From Bdellovibrio sp. UBA4095 (lineage in GTDB: Bacteria; Bdellovibrionota; Bdellovibrionia; Bdellovibrionales; Bdellovibrionaceae): a stretch of DNA of 64,000 nt. The notes below the pieces were generated by a model. That model worked only from the letters and a program-made list of their open reading frames with translations, ran no database searches and had not been told where the DNA came from. Where the stretch lies: the NCBI GenBank assembly GCA_002381805.1, contig DFXZ01000004.1, forward strand, positions 372,001-436,000. Direction: 5' to 3'. The position numbers and the translations under genes were made by a program. Of this stretch, positions 49,738 through 58,410 are shown piece after piece. How positions within the stretch are numbered: position 1 is the stretch's first letter; the number at the start of each line of letters is the position of its first letter.

Positions 49738-52236
49738 GTGAAGCGCATTTCATTCGGCAACCTAAGATACCTGACAAAACACGACGGCGGGCTGACTCCT
49801 CAAGAGGTTTCAGAGCAGCGCTCCCGCCTTGGGAAAAACATCATTGTAGAGGTTGCTGGCAATCCTTGGCTTGCCCTTTTTACGGATACAATTAAGGACC
49901 CCATGATTTGGTTTCTCGTCGGAATAGGGTCGGTCTTTTTTCTTACAGGAGAGATCGTTGATTCGATCACACTTTTCGTTGCCGTTATTCCTCTTATGTT
50001 TATGGATGCGATCCTTCATTGGCGAACTCAAGCATCGACTTCGGCGCTAAAGGGCCAACTTGCTTCGCACGTGCAAGTCATGCGCGAAAGCAGAGTCACC
50101 GAAATCGATTCGCAGGAGCTAGTACCTGGAGATAGCGTTATCATTAATTCGGGAGCCCTTCTTCCGGCGGACGGAGTATTCAAAGCTGCTGAGGATTTAC
50201 AGATAGATGAATCTTCTTTGACTGGAGAATCACTTCCCATCAAGAAAGTTGCTGCAGGCTATGATCCCTTTAAACTGTCCCTGATGATGAACGAGGTTCC
50301 TGTTCCAGCAGAAACAATTGGATATGCCGGCACTCGAGTTCTCTCGGGAAGTGGCACCTTTACCGTTCTTTTCACTGGAACAAAAACTTCCTATGGAGAG
50401 ATCGTCCAGTCAGTTTCACAAATGCCTCATCAACGAACGCCGCTGCAAAAATCCATTGATCAGTTGGTTAAAGTTCTGGTTTTCTCGGCCCTTGCCCTGT
50501 GCCTGCTATTGGCAGGAATTCGCATATACCAAGGACATGGATGGCTTGATGCCTTATTAAGCGCCGCTACCCTGGCCGTGGCCGCACTGCCAGAGGAGTT
50601 TCCTTTGGTTTTCACTTTTTTCCTTGGCGTGGGTATTTTTAGACTTGCTCAAAAGCGCGCCTTGGTTCGACAGGCCGTAAGCGTGGAAAACATCGGTAGG
50701 ATCACTCAGATTTGTACGGACAAGACAGGCACCATCACTCGGGGCAGTCTTGAACTTTCACATTTAGATCCAGCAGACGGTATTACAGAGGAGATCCTAT
50801 TGCAGACTGCATTGTCAGCGGCAAACTCGGATTCTGATTCTTTGGATATGGCGATTCATGAAGTCGCCAAAAGTAAAAGTCTAAACACTCCCACAAGACT
50901 GCGAACCATTCCTTTTACTGAAGATCGCAAAAGAGAAACTGCATTTGTGGAACTTGAAAATAGTCAGGTCCGAGTATGTATAAAAGGATCACCTGAATCT
51001 GTCTTAGCAATGACGGATCTGTCCCCAGAAGATAAAAAAAACTGGAGAAATAGAATATCTTTTTGGGCCAAAAGTGGTCATAAGGTCATTGGCAGTGCGT
51101 GGAGGGATATTTCAAAGTCCGATATCGATCCAGAACCAGAAGCAGGATACACATTTTCAGGCCTGCTTGCCTTTGAAGACCCGGCCCGCCCTGAAGTGGC
51201 CGAGGCACTTGCTTACTGTCACCAAGTCGGCATACGTGTGCTAATGATCACTGGTGATCACCCCGACACTGCCGCCGCTATCGCCAAAGACGCAGGCTTA
51301 ACCCTAGGCACTCCTCGAGTTCTCTCTGCAGAGAACGAACCAGAGAGATTCCGTGAGCAATGGCTTTTGAAAAATCCTGACTTCATTAAAGAAGCTGACG
51401 TCGTCGCTCGCTGCACACCTCTGCAAAAGTTTTGGATCGTGCAGTCCTTAAAAAACTCTGGAGAAATAGTCGCGGTAACAGGTGATGGGGTCAATGATGT
51501 TCCCGCACTGAAGGCAGCAGACGTCGGGATCGCCATGGGCGAGCGAGGCACCCGAAGTGCCAGAGAAGTTTCCGCAATTATTCTAGGTGACGATAATTTT
51601 AGAACCATTGTTAATGCCATCCGCGAAGGTCGTCAGCTTTTCAAAAATCTAAGAAAAAGTTTCGAGTACCTTTTGCTGATACATATTCCTTTAGTATCAG
51701 CTGCCGCTATTGTTCCGCTGATTGGATACCCATTAGTATTTCTTCCCGTGCACATCGTTTGGCTAGAGCTTGTCATTCATCCGACAGCCATTCTTTCTTT
51801 TCAATCTCAAGTACAAGATGATAAAGCCCTACAAAATCGCAAGTCGTTTTTCAGCGCTTTCGAAGTTTTCTCAATTTGCCTAGTTGGTCTTTTTGTTGCT
51901 TCTCTGCTGGGTTGGTATTTTTTGAAGGAAGTTGACGGCGGACTCGCCATCGAGGCGGTTCGCGCAAAAAGTTTAGCTCTTCTGACTGTCTGGAGCGCTA
52001 GCATCACCACATACCTGACACGGTTTCGATCAGCGATCGCAAACGTCCTCTCCGGAGTCACGTTCCTACTAGCGGTCTTTCTTATTCAAGGCTCCGCTTA
52101 TTTTCCATTCTTGAAGATTTCACCGCTTGGCATCCTGGATTGGGCTCAAGTTGTCGCCGTCGTCGGATTAGCGGTTCTAATGGATTGGTCCCTCAAAAAA
52201 GTTTTTAGTCAGTTAGAAACGAAATTAGTTTCTTAA
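49738..52236 (+). CDS. P-type cation-transporting ATPase (P2-like)
   Basis: An 832-residue membrane pump. It contains the actuator T-G-E-S motif (S-S-L-T-G-E-S-L-P), phosphorylation site D328-K-T-G-T, nucleotide-domain K-G-S-P-E-S, and hinge T-G-D-G-V-N-D-V-P-A-L-K. Membrane helix 4 has P-E-E-F-P where Ca2+ ATPases have P-E-G-L-P. The ion is probably Ca2+ or another cation, not a soft metal, because no CPC or N-terminal metal domain is present. GTG start with GAGGGC upstream. Not clearly in an operon. Confidence 0.87.
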   Translation: MKRISFGNLRYLTKHDGGLTPQEVSEQRSRLGKNIIVEVAGNPWLALFTDTIKDPMIWFLVGIGSVFFLTGEIVDSITLFVAVIPLMFMDAILHWRTQASTSALKGQLASHVQVMRESRVTEIDSQELVPGDSVIINSGALLPADGVFKAAEDLQIDESSLTGESLPIKKVAAGYDPFKLSLMMNEVPVPAETIGYAGTRVLSGSGTFTVLFTGTKTSYGEIVQSVSQMPHQRTPLQKSIDQLVKVLVFSALALCLLLAGIRIYQGHGWLDALLSAATLAVAALPEEFPLVFTFFLGVGIFRLAQKRALVRQAVSVENIGRITQICTDKTGTITRGSLELSHLDPADGITEEILLQTALSAANSDSDSLDMAIHEVAKSKSLNTPTRLRTIPFTEDRKRETAFVELENSQVRVCIKGSPESVLAMTDLSPEDKKNWRNRISFWAKSGHKVIGSAWRDISKSDIDPEPEAGYTFSGLLAFEDPARPEVAEALAYCHQVGIRVLMITGDHPDTAAAIAKDAGLTLGTPRVLSAENEPERFREQWLLKNPDFIKEADVVARCTPLQKFWIVQSLKNSGEIVAVTGDGVNDVPALKAADVGIAMGERGTRSAREVSAIILGDDNFRTIVNAIREGRQLFKNLRKSFEYLLLIHIPLVSAAAIVPLIGYPLVFLPVHIVWLELVIHPTAILSFQSQVQDDKALQNRKSFFSAFEVFSICLVGLFVASLLGWYFLKEVDGGLAIEAVRAKSLALLTVWSASITTYLTRFRSAIANVLSGVTFLLAVFLIQGSAYFPFLKISPLGILDWAQVVAVVGLAVLMDWSLKKVFSQLETKLVS

Positions 52237-52356
52237 GATATCACGACAAAACGGAGTCTTGCTCTAAGGGTTGGTCCAAATAGATCTGGCAATCACAGCA
52301 CCGCGCCACAACGCCAAATAGTGCGATCCAAAGTGTTGTCATAAATGAACGCTGCT

Positions 52357-53619
52357 TTACATACCCGGGCGACGCTGAAAATAGTGAGTCATTGCAAAAA
52401 CAATTGCCCCCATGCCAAATAAGGTAAGTCCACCGACCAATGATGTCATCGGCAAACTGAAGGCAACCACCAAACAACCTAACAGTCCTAAGGCGGACAT
52501 AAACTTTGGCCAGAGCCGTTCTTCTTTGGAAAGCTTTAGGCTCGAAATATTGGCAATAGAGTAATAAATCAGAATGGCGAACGAACTGAACCCAATGGCT
52601 CCCCGAAGATCCGCAAATCCCACCACAGTGACAATGATCATTCCTACTGCAAGCTCAGCCCGATAAGGTACTTTGTGCTCAGGATGAACTGCGCTAAAAA
52701 AATGAGGCAGATCCGAGTTCGCAGACATCGAAAAAACCGTACGACTGATCCCTGCCATTAAAGAAAGTAAAACACCCAATGAAGCACAACAAGCTCCGAA
52801 CCGAACGAAAGGACTTAAATAGGCAAAACTACCTGACTGGACCGCAAGCAATAGCGGTGCTTTTGAATTGGCCAGTTGATCAATATCAACTGTAAGAACT
52901 GCGCTTCCAATTATCAAAAGATAAATAATCAGAGTCATCGCCAGAGCTAAAATGATCGCCTTGGGAATTGTCTTCCTTGGCTCAATGACTTCTTCCCCAA
53001 GAGTGGCGATTCGTGCATACCCCGCAAAGGCAAAGAACATCAAAGCCGCTGCTTCTAAAACTCCACCGATACCGCCTGAAATTCCCCCTTCAGTCAAACG
53101 ACTGAAACTGGCATTCCCTCCAGCTAGAGCGGCAAAAGCGACAATTGCAAGGGCACTTAAAACAAGAACTACCAGAATACGTGTAACGAAGGCTGTTTTC
53201 TTGATCCCGAGATAATTCGTGATCATCAAAACTATAACTGCGGTTATAGCGATGGGTTTAGCATATTCCGGGTTGGCATAATAACCGAAGGTCAGCGCCA
53301 TGGCAGTACAACTCGCCAGCTTGCCTATGACGAAGCCCCATCCCGCCAGAAATCCCCAAAATTCCCCGAGTCGTTTCCTACCATAAACATAGGCTCCTCC
53401 CGATTCTGGATAGATGGCTGCAAGCTGTGCCATGGTTGTTGCATTTAAAAATGCGATCAAACCAGCAACAAGGACTCCTAGCAAAAGTCCCGAGCCGGCA
53501 GCTTGAGCTGCGGGACCAGCTGCTGCAAAAATTCCTGCGCCGATCATTGAACCTAGTCCAAGAATGACCGCATCCCTTATATTAAGCCTTCTAGCTAACC
53601 GACTTTCACTCGTTTTCAT
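52357..53619 (-). CDS. APC-family amino acid permease
   Basis: A 420-residue transporter with about twelve membrane helices. The first helix carries the APC substrate/Na+ motif G-S-M-I-G-A-G-I-F, and the Y-P-E-S-G-G-A-Y-V-Y segment follows. It probably imports amino acids by proton or ion symport; substrate unknown. It stands alone, separated by 149 bp from the SulP gene and convergent with the P-type ATPase across 120 bp that hold no gene. Confidence 0.88.
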   Translation of the reverse strand: MKTSESRLARRLNIRDAVILGLGSMIGAGIFAAAGPAAQAAGSGLLLGVLVAGLIAFLNATTMAQLAAIYPESGGAYVYGRKRLGEFWGFLAGWGFVIGKLASCTAMALTFGYYANPEYAKPIAITAVIVLMITNYLGIKKTAFVTRILVVLVLSALAIVAFAALAGGNASFSRLTEGGISGGIGGVLEAAALMFFAFAGYARIATLGEEVIEPRKTIPKAIILALAMTLIIYLLIIGSAVLTVDIDQLANSKAPLLLAVQSGSFAYLSPFVRFGACCASLGVLLSLMAGISRTVFSMSANSDLPHFFSAVHPEHKVPYRAELAVGMIIVTVVGFADLRGAIGFSSFAILIYYSIANISSLKLSKEERLWPKFMSALGLLGCLVVAFSLPMTSLVGGLTLFGMGAIVFAMTHYFQRRPGM

Positions 53620-53768
53620 CTACCCATAGATATAAGGGGGAAAAGACGGCTTGCCAAGATTGTTCTTCTTTCAGCACACGATCTGAATCACAAAGCCGTT
53701 GTCTCGATGCTTGGCGAAGATGGCTACCATCCAGTCCGCGAAATTTCTGGCCTGGTAACCCGATAGCT

Positions 53769-55301
53769 CTAATTTATCTGATCATCTGCGACTGCATAAT
53801 GTGGATCTTCTGCGTGATTGATTTCGACAATTACGCCAGCCTTGTCTAATAACTTGCGGCAATCCTCACTTAGATGACGGAATCGAATTCTTTTTCCGTT
53901 CTTTTTGTAGCGATCTGACAACTTCTGAATGGCCTCGATACCACTGTGATCGAAGACTCTAGATTCTCTAAAATCAACTATCACATCTGCTGGATCGGCT
54001 TGGGGTTCAAACTTTTCCAAAAAATGAGTCGTCGAGGCAAAGAACAGAGGGCCACGAATTTCGTAATGCTTTACACCCTGGCTATCCACATGCTTTTTAG
54101 CTCTGATTCTAACTGCATTTTCCCATGCAAAAATAAGAGCAGAGAAGATCACTCCCATAATAACCGCGATGGCCAAGTCAAAGACGACGGTTAAACCCGT
54201 TACCAGAACTATGACAAAGAAGTCGGCTTTAGGAATTTTATTCCATATTCTAAAGCTTGCCCACTCGAAGGTTCCAATACATACCATGAACATCACGCCG
54301 ACCAGGGCAGCCACTGGAACTTTCTCAATCAACTCAGACCCGAATAAAATAAAGATCAAGAGCGACATCGCCGCCATGATGCCAGAGATGCGGCTTCTTC
54401 CACCAGAAGTGACATTGATAATACTTTGCCCAATCATCGCACAACCGCCCATGCCGCCGAAAAATCCGGTAACGACATTTGCTGTGCCTTGAGCGACACA
54501 TTCTTTATTTCCTTTTCCGCGCGTTTCCGTCAGTTCGTCAACCAAAGTCAAAGTCAGCAAGGATTCGATAAGACCAATCCCTGCCAAGATCAATGAATAA
54601 GGAAAAATGATCTTCAGTGTTTCGAGGTTGAAAGGAATGTCGGGGATATGAAACGACGGGAATCCCCCTTTAATAGACGCCAGGTCGCCAACACTCTTAG
54701 TATCGATACCAAATCCAAGCACAACAGCTGTAGCCACCAGAATACCGGCAAGCGGTGCCGGAAAAGCCTTGGTCAATCTTGGCAGAAAAAAGATGACTGC
54801 CATAGTAAGTAGTATCACCGCCAGCATTGTATAAAGTGCAGAACCCGCGATCCAGGTCAGCTCACCAGTTATGGACTTTTCCTTAAATTGCCCGAACTGA
54901 GCCAGGAAAATAACGATTGCTAGGCCATTTACAAATCCATAAATAACGGGTTCAGGAACTAAGCGAATAAATTTACCCAGCTTAAGTACGCCGAACAAAA
55001 TCTGCAGGACCCCCATCAAGACGACAGTCGCGAATAAATACTCGATTCCATGCTGAGTCACCAGTGACACCATCACAACAGCAAGTGCTCCGGTAGCGCC
55101 TGATATCATGCCAGGCCGACCTCCAAAAACAGAAGTAATCAAGCAGACGATGAAAGCCGCATAAAGACCAACGAGCGGAGCAACTCCTGCTACAAACGCA
55201 AAGGCTACCGCCTCCGGAACCAATGCCAGAGCTACCGTAAATCCCGACAGTAAGTCATTTTTTAAATTAATATTTCTATAGGAAGACAAATCAAAAATCA
55301 C
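53769..55301 (-). CDS. SulP-family anion transporter with STAS domain (BicA-like)
   Basis: A 510-residue transporter. The membrane part begins N-L-K-N-D-L-L-S-G-F-T-V-A-L-A-L-V-P-E-A-V-A-F, the SulP signature, and contains G-G-M-G-G-C-A-M-I-G-Q-S. The C-terminal 110 residues are a STAS domain with V-D-F-R-E-S-R-V-F-D-H-S-G-I. SulP proteins carry sulfate, bicarbonate, or C4-dicarboxylates; next to an SbtA homologue, bicarbonate is the likeliest. GTG start with GGGTGG upstream. It follows SbtA by 161 bp, so it may have its own promoter. Confidence 0.87.
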   Translation of the reverse strand: MIFDLSSYRNINLKNDLLSGFTVALALVPEAVAFAFVAGVAPLVGLYAAFIVCLITSVFGGRPGMISGATGALAVVMVSLVTQHGIEYLFATVVLMGVLQILFGVLKLGKFIRLVPEPVIYGFVNGLAIVIFLAQFGQFKEKSITGELTWIAGSALYTMLAVILLTMAVIFFLPRLTKAFPAPLAGILVATAVVLGFGIDTKSVGDLASIKGGFPSFHIPDIPFNLETLKIIFPYSLILAGIGLIESLLTLTLVDELTETRGKGNKECVAQGTANVVTGFFGGMGGCAMIGQSIINVTSGGRSRISGIMAAMSLLIFILFGSELIEKVPVAALVGVMFMVCIGTFEWASFRIWNKIPKADFFVIVLVTGLTVVFDLAIAVIMGVIFSALIFAWENAVRIRAKKHVDSQGVKHYEIRGPLFFASTTHFLEKFEPQADPADVIVDFRESRVFDHSGIEAIQKLSDRYKKNGKRIRFRHLSEDCRKLLDKAGVIVEINHAEDPHYAVADDQIN

Positions 55302-55462
55302 AAAACCACCCAGAAAGCATCTTAGACGAGATGCCTGTTTAAAAGTTCATAAAATTCTGAAATCAAACTACAAACAGTTTTACTAAGGTGGCGTAGAAGA
55401 AAGGCTTAAAGAATTTATCATCTCTTGGTGGTATCAAACCTCCAGGCTTAATTCAAACACTA

Positions 55463-56413
55463 TTACTGAACAAGCCTCTGGGAAAGTTCAATGTAAAGCG
55501 GTATGCCAATTATGACATTCATAGGAAAAGTAAGAGCTAGCGGCAGGGCCACATAGAGACTAGGATTTGCTTCTGGGAGACTCGATTTGATAGCCGCCGG
55601 AGCAGCAATGTAGGATGCACTTCCCGCAAGCACAGCGACGAGGATCTGATCTCCGACTGGCAGGCCCAAAAATGATCCGCCAAGCAGCGCCAGTATCCCA
55701 TGCACTAGTGGAAGTATGCAGGCGACTGTCAATGCAGTTGCTTTAAAGTTCCATGCCCGTCGAAGCTGCCTCTGAGCTGCGATTCCAAGATCCAAAAGAA
55801 AAAAAGCCAATACTCCCTTGAATGAATCCTGTACGACGGGAGCCAGCGCTACCCACGACTTATCATTCATAGTGAGGCCGATTAAAAAACCTCCGATCAG
55901 CAAGATGACAGACTTTGCTGACATTAACGATAGAAAAGTGTTTGATGATGCATCTATCGCTTTCACCTGGGATCGCTTATAGAAGTGCAATGCCAATAAA
56001 ATTGCTGGAATTTCCATAAGTGCCATGACAGCAACGATATAGCCACTATACGGAATATTATCGTTTTCAAGCATTCCCTGCGCAGTGATTAGAGTCACGG
56101 CACTGACTGATCCATAACAGGCCGCCAGCGAAGCAGCATTTACTGAACCCAGCTTTTTCCTAAGCCAGAAATACAGATAAGTAGGAATTGCCAAGCAGGT
56201 GGCCATTCCCAGCATTAAAGCCGCAACAAACCCAGAAAGATCGTCTGCGGCTCTAACTTCGTGACCGCCTTTAAGGCCCAAACTCAGCAGAAGAAATATC
56301 GACAAGAACTTTGCAATCGCAGGCGGTATCTCAAGATCAGACTTCAGCCAGGACGCCAGGACTCCCAGAAAGAAGAACAGAATAATCAGATCTATATTGG
56401 CCAGCGAACTCAT
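55463..56413 (-). CDS. SbtA-type sodium-dependent bicarbonate transporter
   Basis: A 316-residue protein with about ten membrane helices in two inverted halves, matching the SbtA (DUF897) family: P-P-A-I-A-K-F-L-S-I-F-L-L-L-S-L-G-L-K-G-G-H-E in the first half, and G-S-A-S-Y-I-A-A-P-A-A-I in the second. In cyanobacteria SbtA imports bicarbonate with Na+. No partner SbtB-like PII protein is visible. It lies 19 bases after the HPF-like gene, without a clear ribosome binding site, so it is probably cotranscribed with the hibernation genes. Confidence 0.85.
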   Translation of the reverse strand: MSSLANIDLIILFFFLGVLASWLKSDLEIPPAIAKFLSIFLLLSLGLKGGHEVRAADDLSGFVAALMLGMATCLAIPTYLYFWLRKKLGSVNAASLAACYGSVSAVTLITAQGMLENDNIPYSGYIVAVMALMEIPAILLALHFYKRSQVKAIDASSNTFLSLMSAKSVILLIGGFLIGLTMNDKSWVALAPVVQDSFKGVLAFFLLDLGIAAQRQLRRAWNFKATALTVACILPLVHGILALLGGSFLGLPVGDQILVAVLAGSASYIAAPAAIKSSLPEANPSLYVALPLALTFPMNVIIGIPLYIELSQRLVQ

Positions 56414-56432
56414 ATGAATTGTCGTCGATCGT

Positions 56433-56807
56433 TCATACGATTTCTTCAGGAGGTTCGGAAAGGATTTCCATTTGTTTTCTAGCCTTGTTTCTTGCTTTTA
56501 CTCTTGAGCGATCGCCGAAGCGGTTCAGCTTTTCCAACATTCGATCAACCACATCAGCTAGAGCCAGGTAAAGATTGGGCGCTGACTTTTCTAGACGAAC
56601 ACCGTTGTACTTCCCTCCGTTGACGTGAACTTTCACATGGAACAAGTCAGGCCCAGATTGCACTGGTGAGTTCGCCATTTCAAGAGTCACGGAAATACGA
56701 CTTTTCAATAAGTCCGGGAACTTCTCGATCATGGACTCCATGCGCTCTGTCGCAGCTTCTCTTGCCATCTCAGATTTATCTAGATTCTTGAACTTAATAT
56801 GAATCAT
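56433..56807 (-). CDS. HPF/RaiA-like ribosome hibernation factor (second copy)
   Basis: A 124-residue S30AE-type protein: M-I-H-I-K-F-K-N-L-D-K-S start, then helix 1, I-S-V-T-L-E-M-A, F-H-V-K-V-H-V-N-G-G strands, and helix 2 with L-A-D-V-V-D-R-M-L. The tail is basic (S-R-V-K-A-R-N-K-A-R-K). Short form with no dimerisation domain. Start set by AAAGGAG; the first 14 bases overlap the preceding membrane-protein gene. Its place right after a baeRF/Balon-like gene strengthens the call as a ribosome-directed factor. Confidence 0.78.
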   Translation of the reverse strand: MIHIKFKNLDKSEMAREAATERMESMIEKFPDLLKSRISVTLEMANSPVQSGPDLFHVKVHVNGGKYNGVRLEKSAPNLYLALADVVDRMLEKLNRFGDRSRVKARNKARKQMEILSEPPEEIV

Positions 56808-57207
56808 GGGGTGCTCCTTTGGCAGTGTTCTTGATTGGCTTGTCCTTTTTCTCGAAACATGTCGCAATTAAGCTGTTCAGATTGTCCATGGCTGGCCTTT
56901 GAAACCAAGGGTCGAGTGTCATCAAACTCTGCGCCTCGTCCCAACAATCGACCGTTTGCATTGTTGTGGAAATACCTTTCACCTCTGATCTGATGTTCTC
57001 GACATGCATCGCAGTTTGTGGTGAATGAATCACTTCTTTGGCCACGTTTGTGACATAGCCAAATGCAGAAATTCCTGCCCATATGACGAGTGAACCCATC
57101 ACCAAGAAACCAAAAGCTCCCACCGCCGCAAGAATTTTCATCTTGCGCATCAACTCAGGTCTCGATTTTATATTTCTCATCAATTCTAAGAAAATATACT
57201 TTTTCAT
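56794..57207 (-). CDS. Single-pass membrane protein between the baeRF and HPF genes
   Basis: A 137-residue protein with a basic N-terminus, one strong hydrophobic helix (about 26-48) and a polar tail with two cysteines. No family recognised. It overlaps the baeRF stop (ATGA) and the HPF start (14 bases), so all three are translated as a unit. It could tether the hibernation machinery to the membrane, but that is speculation from position. Confidence 0.65.
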   Translation of the reverse strand: MKKYIFLELMRNIKSRPELMRKMKILAAVGAFGFLVMGSLVIWAGISAFGYVTNVAKEVIHSPQTAMHVENIRSEVKGISTTMQTVDCWDEAQSLMTLDPWFQRPAMDNLNSLIATCFEKKDKPIKNTAKGAPHDSY

Positions 57208-58289
57208 CCAAACCTCTCTTCAAGAACTTCGAAATCCTTCAGATCATCTGTTTTTAAAAGTTCTTCTTCATCGTCATCTAAAATAGCTAAAATAGGCCGA
57301 CCTTTTGGAATTTCATCTCTTTTTGCCACAATCACTTCGCCGCCTTGACTTAAAACCATTTGAGCTAAGTCATCGAGAATATCATCATCTTCGTGATCAA
57401 GGTGACACGGATGTATTTCAAGACCACCCGACTTCATATCAATTTTGCCAAAAATACTTAACTCGTCGGTAACGAGAAGCTTTCGAACCCGCCCCTCGAC
57501 AACAGCCTTAGATATCTGAAAGATATTCCTTTTGGTTCGCTTGTCTTCTTCGGCAAACCTGAACTCCGCCAGTGCTTTTTCTAACGACTTCTTCGATTCT
57601 TCCTTTAGAACTTTCCGAATACTGGCGCAAAGCTCGCTTACATTTAGTTCATCAATAGTTTTTGCAATGGCAGTCATATTTGCTCGGGGATATTTCACCT
57701 GACTGCTAAAAATTTGAACCTGAGATTTCTCTCCCACTAAAAAAAGTCTTGGCCTAGAGTGTTTGGTCAGCTGCTGAAGCCACTCCTCGAGCCATGAATG
57801 AGCTTTTTCCTGCCTGATCAAAAGCCCAGCCTGAACGATGGAACCGACAAGCTTAAATGTTTCCTGACTTCCCAGGTAAAGGTGAGCCGCATCGGCACCT
57901 AGAGCCAAGAGAAGAAAATCTCGATCTGCTTGCAACCAACGAAGAAGCGGTTTCACATGAAAGCTCGTGGCAACAAAACAAGACTGCTCGACCTCTACAG
58001 GGACATTGAGAACTCGGAACGAATCGTTGTTCCTAAACAGTCCTATATTCCCCTTCATCTGCTGAAAGATTCGAGCATCTTCAAGAAGTGAGTCGAGCGG
58101 CTCCAGAAATTTTTTTCGCTCTTCTGCTGATAATGCGGAATTCAGCCACTCTTCAGTCTCATAGATAATGGCGAGAAGCTGAGACTTCAGGTCAACTATG
58201 TCCCCGCGGTTTACGAGGTAGGCTGTCAAATGAATCCCGTTTTTAGATTCCAGAACGGACTTGAGCGCCGTGCGTTTAGAAGTCAGCAT
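57204..58289 (-). CDS. baeRF/Balon-like bacterial release-factor homologue
   Basis: A 361-residue protein matching the bacterial archaeo-eukaryotic release factor (baeRF) group. The key region reads G-L-F-R-N-N-D-S-F-R-V-L-N-V-P-V-E-V, then A-T-S-F-H-V-K-P-L-L, D-R-D-F-L-L-L-A-L and a late V-E-G-R-V-R-K-L-L-V-T, as in eRF1/Pelota-type middle and C-terminal domains. No GGQ motif is seen. Balon, a characterised member, binds idle ribosomes together with an HPF-family protein. The start follows GGAGG. It heads the operon with a membrane protein and an HPF-like gene. Confidence 0.78.
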   Translation of the reverse strand: MLTSKRTALKSVLESKNGIHLTAYLVNRGDIVDLKSQLLAIIYETEEWLNSALSAEERKKFLEPLDSLLEDARIFQQMKGNIGLFRNNDSFRVLNVPVEVEQSCFVATSFHVKPLLRWLQADRDFLLLALGADAAHLYLGSQETFKLVGSIVQAGLLIRQEKAHSWLEEWLQQLTKHSRPRLFLVGEKSQVQIFSSQVKYPRANMTAIAKTIDELNVSELCASIRKVLKEESKKSLEKALAEFRFAEEDKRTKRNIFQISKAVVEGRVRKLLVTDELSIFGKIDMKSGGLEIHPCHLDHEDDDILDDLAQMVLSQGGEVIVAKRDEIPKGRPILAILDDDEEELLKTDDLKDFEVLEERFG

Positions 58290-58308
58290 ATGATCCTCCG
58301 ATAAGTTA

Positions 58309-58334
58309 AAGTGAAGCGCTTCCTGTCTTCACTT
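58309..58334 (-). promoter_or_regulatory. Leader hairpin upstream of the baeRF gene
   Basis: Perfect eight-bp arms AAGTGAAG (58309-58316) and CTTCACTT (58327-58334) with a ten-base loop, about 20 bases before the baeRF ATG and just upstream of its ribosome binding site. It may form in the mRNA leader; no T-run makes it a terminator. Confidence 0.45.
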
Positions 58335-58387
58335 GAAATACCTTACGAAAGAATGCTGAATTGTTAAAATAGATAAAAATGCTTAAC

Positions 58388-58410
58388 TGTATCGCTATTT
58401 GTTATACTAC
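58388..58410 (-). promoter_or_regulatory. LysR-type operator upstream of the baeRF operon
   Basis: TGTATCGCTA-N6-ATACTAC, containing GTAT-N11-ATAC (58389-58407), a T-N11-A LysR box. It lies about 100 bp before the baeRF start and overlaps the stop codon of the LysR gene. An otherwise identical 23-bp element lies at 59310-59332. Confidence 0.7.

Noticed and set aside
49683..49895. Alternative plus-strand frame overlapping the start of the P-type ATPase
   Set aside because: Out of frame with the ATPase, with no similarity to its N-terminus and no sign of a frameshift in the ATPase reading frame.
53650..53766. Coding-like frame on the plus strand between the APC and SulP genes, ending at a TAG near 53764
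   Set aside because: About 38 codons read plausibly, but there is no in-frame start near the AGGGGG site and no family match; chance or a very old remnant.
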